Positions 1 through 10,384 of a DNA stretch of 53,200 bases are shown in pieces. A program made the translations under genes and the position numbers. A model generated the notes under the pieces. That model ran no database searches and was not told the DNA's origin. It saw only the letters and a program-made list of their open reading frames with translations. The stretch is taken from NCBI GenBank assembly GCA_002811645.1, contig PDIP01000112.1, forward strand, positions 1-53,200, given 5' to 3'. The stretch is from Corallochytrium limacisporum (Eukaryota; Opisthokonta). How positions within the stretch are numbered: the stretch's first letter is position 1; each line of letters opens with the position of its first letter.

Positions 1-16
1 CCTAACCCTAACCCAA
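1..16. repeat. Telomere repeat, chromosome left end
   Basis: The first 16 bases are two and a half units of CCCTAA, the C-rich strand of a TTAGGG-type telomere running towards the left end. The contig therefore begins at a chromosome end, and only the innermost telomere bases are present. Confidence 0.9.
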
Positions 17-136
17 TCCAGTATTTTTGGGTAGTATGTACGATTTCTTTATTTACAAAACCTGGATCTTGTACTCCTCGAATATACTGCCAACACGGTT
101 CATTTGGGGCCAAAGTACTTACGCGTCGGTATCCGC

Positions 137-703
137 TCAGAGCATTACGCGGTTAATAAGACCTGAAGGGAAGTAGAACCAGCTGATATCATTAGCCTTT
201 TGGAATGGGCAACTAGCGCCGAGGGGGTCATAGGTCCTTTGTTGGAACACCTCCGGACGGCAGACAGACAAGATAACGGATTGAGAGTTGGGAATTTCGT
301 CATCCATCATCAATCTGGTGGTGGCAGTCACATAGTTAGCGGGTTGGTAGGCTGGTGAGGTCTCTCCGAAGTTCGGACGGCAGATTCCGTTGTCTTCGTC
401 CCAAGTGAGGAAGATCTCATATGTGGTTCCCTGGAGAACGTCATAGCCTTCGGGGTAAATCGTTACAGGGACACTAGGGGTTGTTTGGCACTTGTTCTCA
501 ATGTCCTTCTTTGCGAATTCCAGCAATGCAAAGTTTCCAGTAGGCAGACTGAACTCATTGTTCCTGTCGAAAGTCCTTGCTTTAAACAAGTGGACATACT
601 CCTCAGGGACAGTGAGGATCCAGTTCTCTTTGTCCGTGAAGTTACAGATCCTCACGTAACTGGACCACGAAGAGGAAGTGTCGGCTGCGGAAAGAGGAGA
701 CAT
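137..703 (-). CDS. Telomere-proximal hypothetical protein (188 aa)
   Basis: This is the first open frame in from the telomere, with an ATG at 703 and a TGA at 137-139. I do not recognise the product. It is acidic, has four Cys (in RICNF, KCQT, GICRP and ASCPF plus SVCRP near the end), no signal peptide and no membrane segment. The first codons after the ATG read as a strong 3' splice acceptor (pyrimidine tract ending in CGCAG at about 690), so the true gene may start upstream. An in-frame short first exon could begin at the ATGs about 780-795, joined by a GTATCT donor over an intron of only about 39 nt. A TATA-like box at 800-810 fits either model. Codon pattern and length make it likely coding; the function is unknown. 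Confidence 0.5.
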   Translation of the reverse strand: MSPLSAADTSSSWSSYVRICNFTDKENWILTVPEEYVHLFKARTFDRNNEFSLPTGNFALLEFAKKDIENKCQTTPSVPVTIYPEGYDVLQGTTYEIFLTWDEDNGICRPNFGETSPAYQPANYVTATTRLMMDDEIPNSQSVILSVCRPEVFQQRTYDPLGASCPFQKANDISWFYFPSGLINRVML

Positions 704-2279
704 AATTGATAGGTTTTAGATACCGGTTGTTTTCTTTATCAGCAAAGATGTTTGAGTTTTGCATGCAGTCATGCCCACAGTCATGAGGACCAGGGATCCT
801 TAAATACCCGGGGAATCTCTGTTGATCTCGTTCACTGTCATTCTTTGCGGCAAATTTCACGTGGTGTCCGTCGCACACAGAATGCGATTTCAAGGTTTCT
901 GAGAATTAGGACTGGGCTTTGGGGGCCTTCATGTGATCCCAGGCGTCTCCCGGGTCAAGAATCAATAGGGTCACTGTACCCGCAAGACGACAGAGTTGGT
1001 ATGTGAAAACATTACCTGAGATTTGGTACCACCGGACCGACCGTTTTCCTCAGGGTTGACGGGGTCGAAGGGAACGCGTCTTGTTGCACCCAAACCCGTC
1101 TACCCAGGCGCGATTCCGTGCCTTGGGTACGGTATGGTTCAGGCGTTCGCGGACTAATCAAAAATGAAAGTGCGTAAGCCCCTTGTTTGCTTTCTCTGAC
1201 ATTCCCCACACGTACGCATGCGTGTCACCCCTGGGCTGCGCAACCAAGAAAGGACCGTATTCGTTCTCCCGCTTATCCCCCCCGCTGGCTGTTGAACTTG
1301 ACCCCCAATTTCTTATGTCGACTACTGATTCGCGGGACACATAAACGTGGTACAACACTCCGCTATGGACAGATGAAGGAGGTTTCCTGACCGCAGAGCC
1401 GCCCTACCGCAATCGTGAGGATTCCGGTATGTGCGGGTTGAAGCTGGTTGTCTCCCGCCAAGTAAAAAACGTATTGTGCCTTACTCAAAGTATAGGAAAT
1501 TTGCAAAGGGGCACCACACCCTCGAGGTAGCCCGCTTCTGTCTTATCGCTCCCCGTCTGCCCAATTTCAAATGCCTATGCGCAAAGTGCGCTACCAATAT
1601 TATTCTGGAATCCCTTGGCGGGGGAACCTATACAGATCCCCAGGCCCCGGCACCCTGCACCCGACGGTGGGGGTTTGTACCTTAGCGAGAAAAAAATGTT
1701 ACTGACTCCTTTTGGGTAGGGTGTTAGGCATATTTGTGGTAAATAAGTGCGGGATGAGGGAACGAACTGTTCTGGGAATCGTGAGCTCGAGGAGTGCCTG
1801 GGGAAAATGGGGAGGTGCACCGATGACTTAGCTTAAGAATTCACGCATGTACTGTGAATTCGATTTTCGTCGCGGCTTAAGGTAATGTAGATCTGGACAA
1901 TGGATGCCCTTTGTTGTATGCGACTTTGCGAAAAGGACTCCCTGCCATCAGTTTCGGACAGATCTCCAGAAACGTTAGTCTCGTGCGTGATGTCCTCAAT
2001 CAGCTCTCAATGAGATTCGGGATTGAGCCCGCGTTGTGAGCATGATAATTGCTTAGTGTCGGTCAAGGCCCATTCGTTCATCAGGCTAGTACTATTCTTA
2101 CGTGTTGTCATGGTCTCTGGGTTCTCGAACCAGTAGAATGCAACCTCGCGGGATACAATCAGTGCTTTGAAATTGCAGGCAGGGCACAGCCAGCTAGGGA
2201 CTTGTTCTCACTTCACTTTAGTTACAGCGACGGCCACATTAAAAACTTTCCAATTGTATTGCCCAGTAGACTAAGTGTT
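704..2279. other. Subtelomeric intergenic stretch, no gene seen
   Basis: Apart from the TATA-like box near 800 I see no convincing gene here. The open frames are short, overlap on both strands and resemble no family. Confidence 0.5.
800..810 (-). promoter_or_regulatory. TATA-type core promoter
   Basis: On the minus strand this reads CGGGTATTTAA, about 97 nt before the ATG at 703. The same 11 bases occur at 10,459-10,469 ahead of another subtelomeric gene, which supports a real promoter core. Confidence 0.5.
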
Positions 2280-3860
2280 TCATGCCGGGCAGAAGGTTAT
2301 CTGGTACGCGACCATATTACTGTTACCACCCGAATCGCCCCGGCATTGGAATGTACTAGTGGGGTCATCAAATGGGAAACTGTAGGCTGTGGGACATGCT
2401 TTCTTATAAATGTCAATCGCTGGCTTAACGGCCGCCGTCCAGTCATCATTGCTTTTGGTGCATTGTGCTGGTGATGATGGCCAGCTACCGAGATTGTTTT
2501 CGTCCACTGTAGGGCATCCCGCACAAAGAGACGTGACATCGTTTGTGGTCTGGTAACATGATTGGCCAGATACGCCGGTAGCAGACAAAAGACTGGTATT
2601 CGTGGACACACATGTCTTGAAAGTATCGGAGTCGTCAGAGCTAGTATCACATAGCATAAAGGTTCCCACAAGGTTGAGACAGTCATCATTGCTCTCACAC
2701 GATGGTCCAGTGCACTTTCCATTATCACAGTTCTCTCTGCATGACCAGAGACCGCCCGCATCGTTCTCGTTAATAGGAGCACAGGTTGTCCCGGACGGAC
2801 AGCTACAAGCTTCTTGCGAACCGAATTCCATGCCTACCAATAGGGGGCAGATGTGGTCGGCATCACATTCCACTGTCCTAGCGTAAATGGTGTTACAGTC
2901 AAGCACATCAATGGGCGATGTCGTGCACAGGTTGTCAACACACGTACCACTGGCGCATTCACCCCCATCTGTGCACGGTTCTTGTCCCTGTTTATGGTTA
3001 AAGTATGCACCAATACCACACAGTGCCTTTCCAGTGGTGCATCCAACGAAGCTACCGCAGACATTGTATCCGACGATATTGTTGTTGCCCACTCCACAAA
3101 TACCATCACTGCAATCGCTATCATCTTCACATTGGCAAGTATTTGTGCCACCATTGAAGAGTGGAGGTGAGGCGCAAGAGTTGGCGTCGGCAGCGTGGAC
3201 CGGATCCACAACCCGCAATTCGGGATGTCCACCGCACTGAGTTTCCTCGTTCAAAACAGCATCCCATGGGCATGAATTCAGACCAGTTAGAGGGGTCGTG
3301 CCACCTGGGTTTCCACACCAGTAATCAGGATCAGAGTTGTCTGGCACCGCATTGAAATCCCCTATTGGGAGGATTTCCATTGCAACGTTGAAACCGTCAA
3401 TGACGCTGACGTCATAAAAGTCAGTACCTGATTGGCTCACGGTAAACTCAGCTGTGGTCATGGGGCTTTGACCGCCTCCGACACACTCCAGGCCCCACGT
3501 AGAAGCTGAACCTGCCTTGGACAAACAGCCACCAGTAGCACAGCAGTTTCTACTTTGACCGCTTACGGCGTCAGCATCGCACTCGTTACTGCTGTTGAAG
3601 GTGCACCCTGTGCGTGGCCAGAACCTGCCACTGAACGACTCTTCAGCGCAGAATGTGTGCGTGCCACCCACATCCATTTCCCACCCTCCAGGAGACAGAC
3701 CCACTGCGCCTACCCAAACGGTTTCCTTGCAATTGTTCACAAACTTAAAGGTGCGCTGGCTAGTGGGGTCACATGTTGGTTCGGCCGGACCAGCATCGGT
3801 CACCACAAAGAAGCTTAAGGCAGTGAAGAGAAGACAACTAGTCGTCTTGAAATAAATCAT
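2280..3860 (-). CDS. Secreted thaumatin-like protein with Cys-rich insert
   Basis: A 526-residue secreted protein. The ATG at 3,860 is preferred over the in-frame ATG at 3,914 because it starts directly with a signal peptide (hydrophobic residues about 8-20). Residues about 36-165 match the N-terminal half of thaumatin-like/PR-5 proteins (FKFVNNCKETVWVG, GRFWPRTGC, FYDVSVIDGFNVAMEI). Residues 488-504 carry the family C-terminal signature ACPTAYSFPFDDPTSTF, and the protein ends in the usual FCP. Between the halves lie roughly 250-300 extra Cys-rich residues, including PC-x5-C-x4-C-x4-C modules. Plant and fungal relatives are about 225-250 aa, so this one is split by a large insert. Family members are extracellular, and some bind or hydrolyse beta-glucans. 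The activity here is unknown. Confidence 0.85.
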   Translation of the reverse strand: MIYFKTTSCLLFTALSFFVVTDAGPAEPTCDPTSQRTFKFVNNCKETVWVGAVGLSPGGWEMDVGGTHTFCAEESFSGRFWPRTGCTFNSSNECDADAVSGQSRNCCATGGCLSKAGSASTWGLECVGGGQSPMTTAEFTVSQSGTDFYDVSVIDGFNVAMEILPIGDFNAVPDNSDPDYWCGNPGGTTPLTGLNSCPWDAVLNEETQCGGHPELRVVDPVHAADANSCASPPLFNGGTNTCQCEDDSDCSDGICGVGNNNIVGYNVCGSFVGCTTGKALCGIGAYFNHKQGQEPCTDGGECASGTCVDNLCTTSPIDVLDCNTIYARTVECDADHICPLLVGMEFGSQEACSCPSGTTCAPINENDAGGLWSCRENCDNGKCTGPSCESNDDCLNLVGTFMLCDTSSDDSDTFKTCVSTNTSLLSATGVSGQSCYQTTNDVTSLCAGCPTVDENNLGSWPSSPAQCTKSNDDWTAAVKPAIDIYKKACPTAYSFPFDDPTSTFQCRGDSGGNSNMVAYQITFCPA

Positions 3861-4038
3861 TTCGGGGCAGACCCCGATAAGGTGAGACTCTATATTGCTT
3901 GACCTCTTAAACATTCTGGAATATTGACAATGGCCTCTTTCAAGAAATTCTGACGAAATGAGGCTACACTCTGAAAGTGAATAGATCCAGGCTGGTTTCT
4001 TATGATCGCTGCTATTTCAAGATCTCTCTCACATCGCA

Positions 4039-4046
4039 TTTATATA
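4039..4046 (-). promoter_or_regulatory. TATA box of thaumatin-like gene
   Basis: The minus strand reads GGGTATATAAA, about 180 nt upstream of the preferred ATG at 3,860. It resembles the CGGGTATTTAA cores of the other subtelomeric genes. Confidence 0.45.
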
Positions 4047-6231
4047 CCCTCCAGAAGAGGACTCTTACGATGGCGCCGACTAATTCCGTCCATCAAGTAT
4101 CATGTCCGATGCAATTCTCAATAATAAGGATTCCACTGTTACAATGACCGCGTCAAAGCGTTCTCCATCGCCCCATGTATTCAGCAACACTGTTGAGTAC
4201 ATGTCTAAGGTGGACTGGACAGACCAACCCCATTTCTGCAAACTGTAATGTAGTTATGCTTTAGCGGAACTTATCAGAGTACTTAGTGCTCCTCTTCTGA
4301 AATGTGTGCAGCACTGCCAAAGCGAACTATGTCAGACCAGCTGTCGAACCGGCCAGTTCGAGTGAAACGCTCGTCAGTAGCAATCTCCTAATGTGGCAAT
4401 TTTGTTGTTCGCAGTTCCCTGTCCTTCTCCCAATTCTCGTGCCCGTCCGCCCCCCTCTCTCGCGTCCTCTGTCTGCGCAATTCTTCTGTCTCGCATCCCC
4501 CACCCAAGCCCTGCGCCCCGGCCCAACACCCCCCGCCGCATTTTCCTCCCCGCCCGGGGTCACCAAGAATTGTTCTGAATTTCCCCTTATTTTCCTAATT
4601 CCGAGCTAGTATCTTTAGGTCCATCTCCCTGGGTCGCAAGCGCTCTGATCCCTTTTCAGTAGTAAACCTACCGATACCCGCCCTGTGTGCTCCAGCCTTT
4701 GACGTCACAGCCCGGTCCTTGCGAAAACCTGCGCAGATGGGTGTCCGTACGGAAATCAGGAGGGACCGTTGCCCATAAACCCGGCGACGACGCGCAGAGC
4801 TCAATCTGTCCATACATTCGGCGACAATCAGGCCGTGTCTCGTACTTTCTGCCCGTATCATGTCGCGAGCTCATCAAGTCGCTTGTCTGTACATATAGCG
4901 ATCTCATATACAATACACTCATGATAATTATTTGCACCTAGGTCGTGCACTACACACAGGTGCGCAAGTGTTGTATTAATTCTATTTCGTAGCATCAATA
5001 CCAACATGTCGATCTCGCGAGGAAATCACTCATGGTGTCTCCCAGGACAGTACAGCTCTGTGAGGTTGAGTAATCTCCTATAGGAAACACTTCATGTACG
5101 CTACAAGAATGGCAAACAACGATTTTCATGACTTAGAGTATGATTCGGGCCTTCGTATGCCGACGGGATGTCCGTGGCCATAGCAGCCTTTGTAGTTGCC
5201 TACATTTCCAACCTCGGACATTAATTTTTTGCATCAACGTCTGTTATCAATTGTTTTGCTCGGTGGCCCTCTTAAAGCAGGGCGAGAGAAACGGAACCAG
5301 AGAATCAAAAGCAGGGTAAGGAACGGCCGGAGTAGGGATGGTTGTGGGGAGCGGGGTTTGGTGGAAAACTGGAAGGTCTTGTGACTGTCCGGACCATCGA
5401 TATGGTAGGGGTCGGAAACGACGGCTTTAGATCATGGTGGTGATGTTGACAACCGTGATGGGAAGGCACCATGCGCTTTCTCATAACAAGCAGAAATTAA
5501 GCAGTCAGAATGACTATCGCTGGAACCACCTGGTTGGCTCGTGCACGATCGCACACGCACACCGTTGTCAGGGTCAGATGTGCAAGTTCAAAATACATTT
5601 TCATCCGCTAGCTGTTCAAAAGGAACATAGATGCAATTGAATGATCGAACTAGGTTAATACAAGACTTTGTGCTGTTTTCCAATGTACACGTCACGAGTG
5701 ATGAAAGGAATCTTCTCCAAGATGGGATGATATAGAGGACTTTCGAAAACTTTCGTTGGTTGTGATGTATGCAGCACATTGGTGGACCACGTCAACAAAA
5801 CCTTCTGTTTTCAAGATGCTTGGGGTCTTGTATGTGTACTGTCATTCTGCCATGGCCACCTGATGGCAGCGTCGGTAGCTAAACGTAACGCGATGAGTCA
5901 TAATCTGGAAACGTAAACATTAGGAGCGAATTGGCTGACGTACGTCACCAATTTCGAGTATCGGATGACCAGACAAATAGACATCGCAATTGACGGTCTG
6001 TGTCGGATACTACCACCACCGGAAATGTTTAAACGCAGCAGCCTTCAGACGCCATGATGAACATGAAGATAAAATCACATAAGAACCCTTAAAGCCTCTG
6101 ACTGATGCCGTTCATCTGGTCACAATTGCGGGTCACTTGATATGTTAGCACCGGAACAACTCAAGACAATGATCGCAACGTTATCGTTCGTTTAATCAAG
6201 AGATCTCGTTTCCATGGACTGATTACTGCAT

Positions 6232-6282
6232 AAACTGTGATGCCATGGCAAAGGAAAAACTGTGATGCCATGGCAAAGGAAA
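6232..6282. repeat. 25-bp tandem duplication
   Basis: Two head-to-tail copies of a 25-bp unit beginning AAACTGTGATGCCATGG start at 6,232 and 6,257 with no mismatch. No function is visible. Confidence 0.85.
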
Positions 6283-7545
6283 TAATTGTCATAATAGTTC
6301 AAGATCGCCTAGCATCTTTCTCAGGTAACGTAGACTTTGAAATCAGCTGAGGATCCCTGTCACATGGAGTGTTGGGGTTAATTTGTCGCCAGATTAGCTT
6401 CCTTTCAACGCTGTCAGAAGCGGCACTCACGTGCAATGTACCTGTCCAATTTCCCCGAGACACATGTTCTACCCTCGATACATAGAGAAAGCTGATAACT
6501 CTTCAGCATACATCCTTCTGTTCTTGTGGACAACAGGAGACTGTGAACTGAACCTGTTGTTAATGATGCGTCATGGTATGGTGTGTATTGTTTGGGTCCA
6601 TGGAATATCTGGAGGACCCTTCCTGACGATGTCAGCCTCTCCTTGTGCTTCAAACATGTTCGTCACGTAGAGAGGAGAACAAAGCAGTTAGTCGGTCCAA
6701 AGGCACTACATGTGTCGCCCATTCGACATGCAAGTTTTTGGCAATGGCCAAGTGCTGGTATTCGAAACCTTTGCTAGCATCCTCTCCAAATGTATTTAAG
6801 TGGTAAGTCGACTATCCACTTGTGTTCGCTCGACTCAAGGAAAGATCGTGCAGTTTACAGCAGGACGCCAAAGGTACAGAACTCAAATTTAGGGTCCATT
6901 TCTATTCTATACTATGTCTGCTACTGCTGTCATTATCTTTATTCTGGAGGCTGTTGACAATACCTCCCGGAAAACTTCTAGTCGGAAGTGAAACCCGATT
7001 CCTTTGTGTATGCCTGCCAAATTCTCTCACAGCACATCCCACAAAACAAGGTACCATCGTATAGTGGAAGTTCCGACGTTCGGTTTCAACAGGCTGGAGT
7101 CTTATGCGACGATCCCGTCGCGGTGCCTTGGTTTGGATTGCATGCGTTGGGATATGTAGCTCGACAACCTCACCAAGGAATTGTGTAGAAATGTTATCGA
7201 ACGACCTAACTGAGAGTGACGGCTCACACTCCGGCTCAATCGCAAGGAGCAAAGCACAATGCGGTAAACTGGTTCAGGAAACCAAAAAAATAATTCCCAT
7301 GTCCGTACCACCATCGGAAGAATTGGCGACGTATCAGAGTATGGCATGTGGAATACTCAGTATGTGAAAGGAAATCATGGGAGCAAGTCCTTTTCGACAC
7401 CGATCCTCTGCTCGTCCATTGCGCCTTCCTTGGCGCAGGCCTTCTTTCCTCTTCCTACCAACCTTTTTTTTTTTTCCCAACACCCTTTTGTCCTTCTCCC
7501 CGTCCCAACTGTAGTTTCTTTGTTCTTAGTGAACCAGTGCCATTC

Positions 7546-8208
7546 TTAGATGCGAGTGCATTTGTATTTGAATATGAACAAGAAAGCTACCAGTCCTAAA
7601 ACTACCGCAGTAAAAGCTTTCCACCAACCCCCATCAATCCTGCAGGGAATTTCTCTTGCCTGGCTCCCGGTCTCATTTTTTACTTTCTGGGTCCCCCGTC
7701 CTTGCGTGTGGACGCGCGTTCGCCTGCTCTTAGTGAAAGTTTCCACCATTTTGCCCATTGGTTCCAAACCAAGTTTCGCAGAGAATTCGGCCCCAGACCA
7801 TTCGGACCCTTCAAATGCGTCCGCTGGTGGTTTTCCTCTGTGACTTGAGATTGCGCGAGGATTTTTTGGGAACATACCTGTGCTCATGTACGCATGTATT
7901 GGTGAAGAAGAAACCGCGTTCTGCAAAAGTTCGGTATGATGCCATCCATTTCCGACAAAGCCTGTGGAGACTAGCTTTACTCCAATACTTGCCACCAAGG
8001 TGAAGATGTTCCCCGATGGGTCTCCTCGGCAAACGGCTTTCTTGAGAAATGTAGTGCGACGGCCCCCTACGTCATGCCCAAAGGTGTCCCTGATGACACC
8101 TACTCTGGCATTGGTTCCCGTTCTGGAGTCCAGAAGGTGTTTTCTGAGTCCAACGGTATGCTCAGCGTAGCGCTCGATCTTGGGTTGACCAGACGAGGCC
8201 TGTCTTTT
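7546..8208 (-). CDS. Start-less open frame with C-terminal membrane segment (possible partial gene)
   Basis: The minus strand is open for 221 codons, from just after a TAA at 8,209-8,211 to the TAA at 7,546, but has no ATG in its first half. The only visible way in would be a weak splice acceptor (CAG/GCC near 8,199). The reading looks protein-like (VGVIRDTFGHDVGG, NIFTLVASIGVKLV) and ends with a good transmembrane segment, FTAVVLGLVAFLFIF, followed by KYK. Any upstream exon would lie antisense to the Cys-rich gene at 8,246. The opposite strand is also partly open at 7,975-8,220. It could be a 5'-truncated gene, a spliced gene or chance. I do not recognise it. Confidence 0.25.
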   Translation of the reverse strand, partial: KRQASSGQPKIERYAEHTVGLRKHLLDSRTGTNARVGVIRDTFGHDVGGRRTTFLKKAVCRGDPSGNIFTLVASIGVKLVSTGFVGNGWHHTELLQNAVSSSPIHAYMSTGMFPKNPRAISSHRGKPPADAFEGSEWSGAEFSAKLGLEPMGKMVETFTKSRRTRVHTQGRGTQKVKNETGSQAREIPCRIDGGWWKAFTAVVLGLVAFLFIFKYKCTRI

Positions 8209-8245
8209 TTAGAGTGTACTTGACGAAGACTTGCCTGATCTCAAT

Positions 8246-9016
8246 ATGAAGCCAGGCTTTGTTTTCAAACTTGGAGCCTTTGTCAGCATGGCTAACGCAT
8301 GCGTAAAGCAAGACGGTTTGTGCACAGATGGATCTCAGTACTGTGACTACAATAGCTGCATCTTTGCTTTAGATGCTGATACGGACGAGTACGTTGGCAC
8401 GTGCCACGAAAGTACGGTCCGTCGCATGAACGCTCCCTGCGATTCCGATCGGTCTTGCTGGTCCAATCTCTGTGAAAAGGGCTACTGCGCTCCTCCTCCT
8501 GACAAAAATCAGAACGGCGTACTCTGCAATTTTGATGAGTCCTGCAATGGTGGCTGGTGTCTACCAAATGAAAATTCCAGAGAACATCCCGTTTGCAACG
8601 ACCGTACATTGGACATTATCGATCCGGCGAAGTGGTCTGGTTGTGTTCCAGTTGAAGGTCACTGTACATCTGGATCCAATTGCTGTGACTTTTTTGGCTA
8701 CCTGTATGCGGAAGACTCCGATGGTGGGTACACAGGGTATTGTACCAGGAATTTGCTTGACCCCGAATTCCGTCGTGTTAACTTCCCCTGCGACAGCTCC
8801 AGTCAGTGCTTCACGAATCGATGCATAGATGGCTACTGCGCTAATAACACAGCTGTCAAAGGTAAAACTGGTGAGCCCTGTGCGTATGATGCCATGTGCA
8901 ACTTAGGCTGGTGTCGACCTGCTGCAGACAAACCCGTGTGCGATGACCGGACCCAGGACCTGTTGATCCTGCAAAGTGGTAATAAGGCAAATTTATCTTT
9001 GTACACTCAGTGGTAA
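8246..9016 (+). CDS. Secreted Cys-rich protein, two tandem repeats
   Basis: A 256-residue protein from the ATG at 8,246. The short hydrophobic N-terminus (about residues 4-18, ending SMANA) is a plausible weak signal peptide. The mature part is two homologous units of about 115-120 aa, each with 13 Cys in the same order. Each contains PC-x5-C-x4-C-x4-C (PCDSDRSCWSNLCEKGYC and PCDSSSQCFTNRCIDGYC), followed by C-x5-C-x3/4-W-C and a closing VC(N/D)DRT. The same PC module occurs in the insert of the thaumatin-like protein at 2,280-3,860. I know no named family. An extracellular or wall-associated disulfide-rich protein is the best inference. If the start is spliced, an upstream exon could supply a stronger signal peptide. 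Confidence 0.7.
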   Translation: MKPGFVFKLGAFVSMANACVKQDGLCTDGSQYCDYNSCIFALDADTDEYVGTCHESTVRRMNAPCDSDRSCWSNLCEKGYCAPPPDKNQNGVLCNFDESCNGGWCLPNENSREHPVCNDRTLDIIDPAKWSGCVPVEGHCTSGSNCCDFFGYLYAEDSDGGYTGYCTRNLLDPEFRRVNFPCDSSSQCFTNRCIDGYCANNTAVKGKTGEPCAYDAMCNLGWCRPAADKPVCDDRTQDLLILQSGNKANLSLYTQW

Positions 9017-9859
9017 TTTGATGCATCCATGAACGACTTGTCAGAAGACTGTGAACCTTGGTTCTGTTGACTTCATAGTTGTCCTTGTAAGTCCCGGATG
9101 ATTCTCCAGAAGCCCAGAACTTGCGCTATACCACCATACAACACTTGGGAAAACGAGTTTTGGAAGTTTGGAACGAGTCAGGACAGAATGACTTGGACAG
9201 GGGAAATGGGCCTATAGGAATACCAAACCGAAAGTACCAAAAGTGGAATCGTGGATTTGCCTATGGTGTTTGGCAACTCTTGTTGTGCGATTTCCTCATA
9301 CCATGGCCCGGCATGGAATTTTTCCGCCACCCTCTTAGCTAACACCCATGGCAGACTTATGTACAACAATCAGTCTGCATCATAGGGTAGTCCCATACGC
9401 ACCATACAGGAGATGTCCTGACACACCCCGGCCCGTGTCACAAGGGCCATTGCCCTTGCAGTGACTCTGGATCCTCCAGAGATGAAAAACACTGAAGGAA
9501 AACAACCGTTACTGAATTTTAGTAAAATTGTAATGCATGGCGAGTTCGTCCCTGGATTGAGATGTTGACCGGTTATACGACCCATGCGTGCGTTCCCGAT
9601 CGGCCGTGGGTGACGACACCGAAAATGTCTTCCACCGTTAGCAGAACTTTGGTATAGAAACGAGCGACTCGTGTTGAAATTTTCTCATCCAAGATTGACG
9701 TAACGGACAATTGGTTTTAAAACTCATCCCTCCTGGTGATTCTACGTACGCGTATTATGGATGCAATGTCATTGCTGCCAAGGCGGCAACGCCAGACATT
9801 ACCCCCAAGGTCATGAGCAAACAGAAATTTGCTGGTGAGGTACCTTATGGAATCAGAAA
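9017..9859. other. Intergenic, nothing recognised
   Basis: Between the Cys-rich gene and the convergent secreted-protein gene I see only short open frames on both strands, without recognisable products. Confidence 0.5.
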
Positions 9860-10384
9860 TTAACAGTCCTGAGTACCGGCATCATTAACAGCATAGGTAA
9901 CAGTGCACTGGAAGCAGTTGTCACTGAAAGTCATGTGCATGTCAGGGTCTAGCGTGTTAGCGCTGATCTGACCCCACTGCTCGAATGACTTTTTGGATGG
10001 TGCGTGTTTAGAGGACTTCGTCTCGAGGATGACTCCCATCGCAAGATTAGTGTCCGCGGCAACAGTTTGACGTGGTGTAAGGCTCGTGATCCAAACTACA
10101 TCCGAAAACGTTTGTGCAGGAAGGTGGGCACTGGTAGCCCAAGATTCAAACGAGTACATAGTGACAGCACCCTGCATTGATACAGCGCCATTAGCGCCAG
10201 GGCAACCTGTAGCCGTTTTCTGAACACACTCCACTTGGGTGACAATCACATTGTGGTTAGAAGTGCAAGAAGGATCATCGGCCACATTATCAACTTGAGT
10301 AGAGTCAACGTCCGCAACGGCAGCAGCGTTAGTGCCACCGACTACGGCAAGAGCAAGGACTGCGATGGTGCTGATGAAATTCAT
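9860..10384 (-). CDS. Small secreted protein of unknown function (174 aa)
   Basis: I place the start at the ATG at 10,384. The frame is open further up, but only with a non-ATG start, and a TATA box lies between. From this ATG the protein opens with a clear signal peptide (MNFISTIAVLALAVVGGTNA), followed by a mature domain of about 150 aa. That domain has six Cys, including the C-terminal CFQCTVTY and a final DC. It has no other membrane segment. Nothing in it matches a family I know. The TATA core 75 nt upstream is identical to that of the first gene in the window. Confidence 0.7.
   Translation of the reverse strand: MNFISTIAVLALAVVGGTNAAAVADVDSTQVDNVADDPSCTSNHNVIVTQVECVQKTATGCPGANGAVSMQGAVTMYSFESWATSAHLPAQTFSDVVWITSLTPRQTVAADTNLAMGVILETKSSKHAPSKKSFEQWGQISANTLDPDMHMTFSDNCFQCTVTYAVNDAGTQDC

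Larger units (their letters stand above)
3915..7545. other. Gene-poor subtelomeric stretch
   Basis: There is no supportable gene in about 3.6 kb. It contains the TATA box of the thaumatin-like gene, a C-rich tract at about 4,430-4,560, a 25-bp tandem duplication at 6,232-6,282 and a T-run near 7,465. Open frames are all short and overlapping. Confidence 0.5.
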
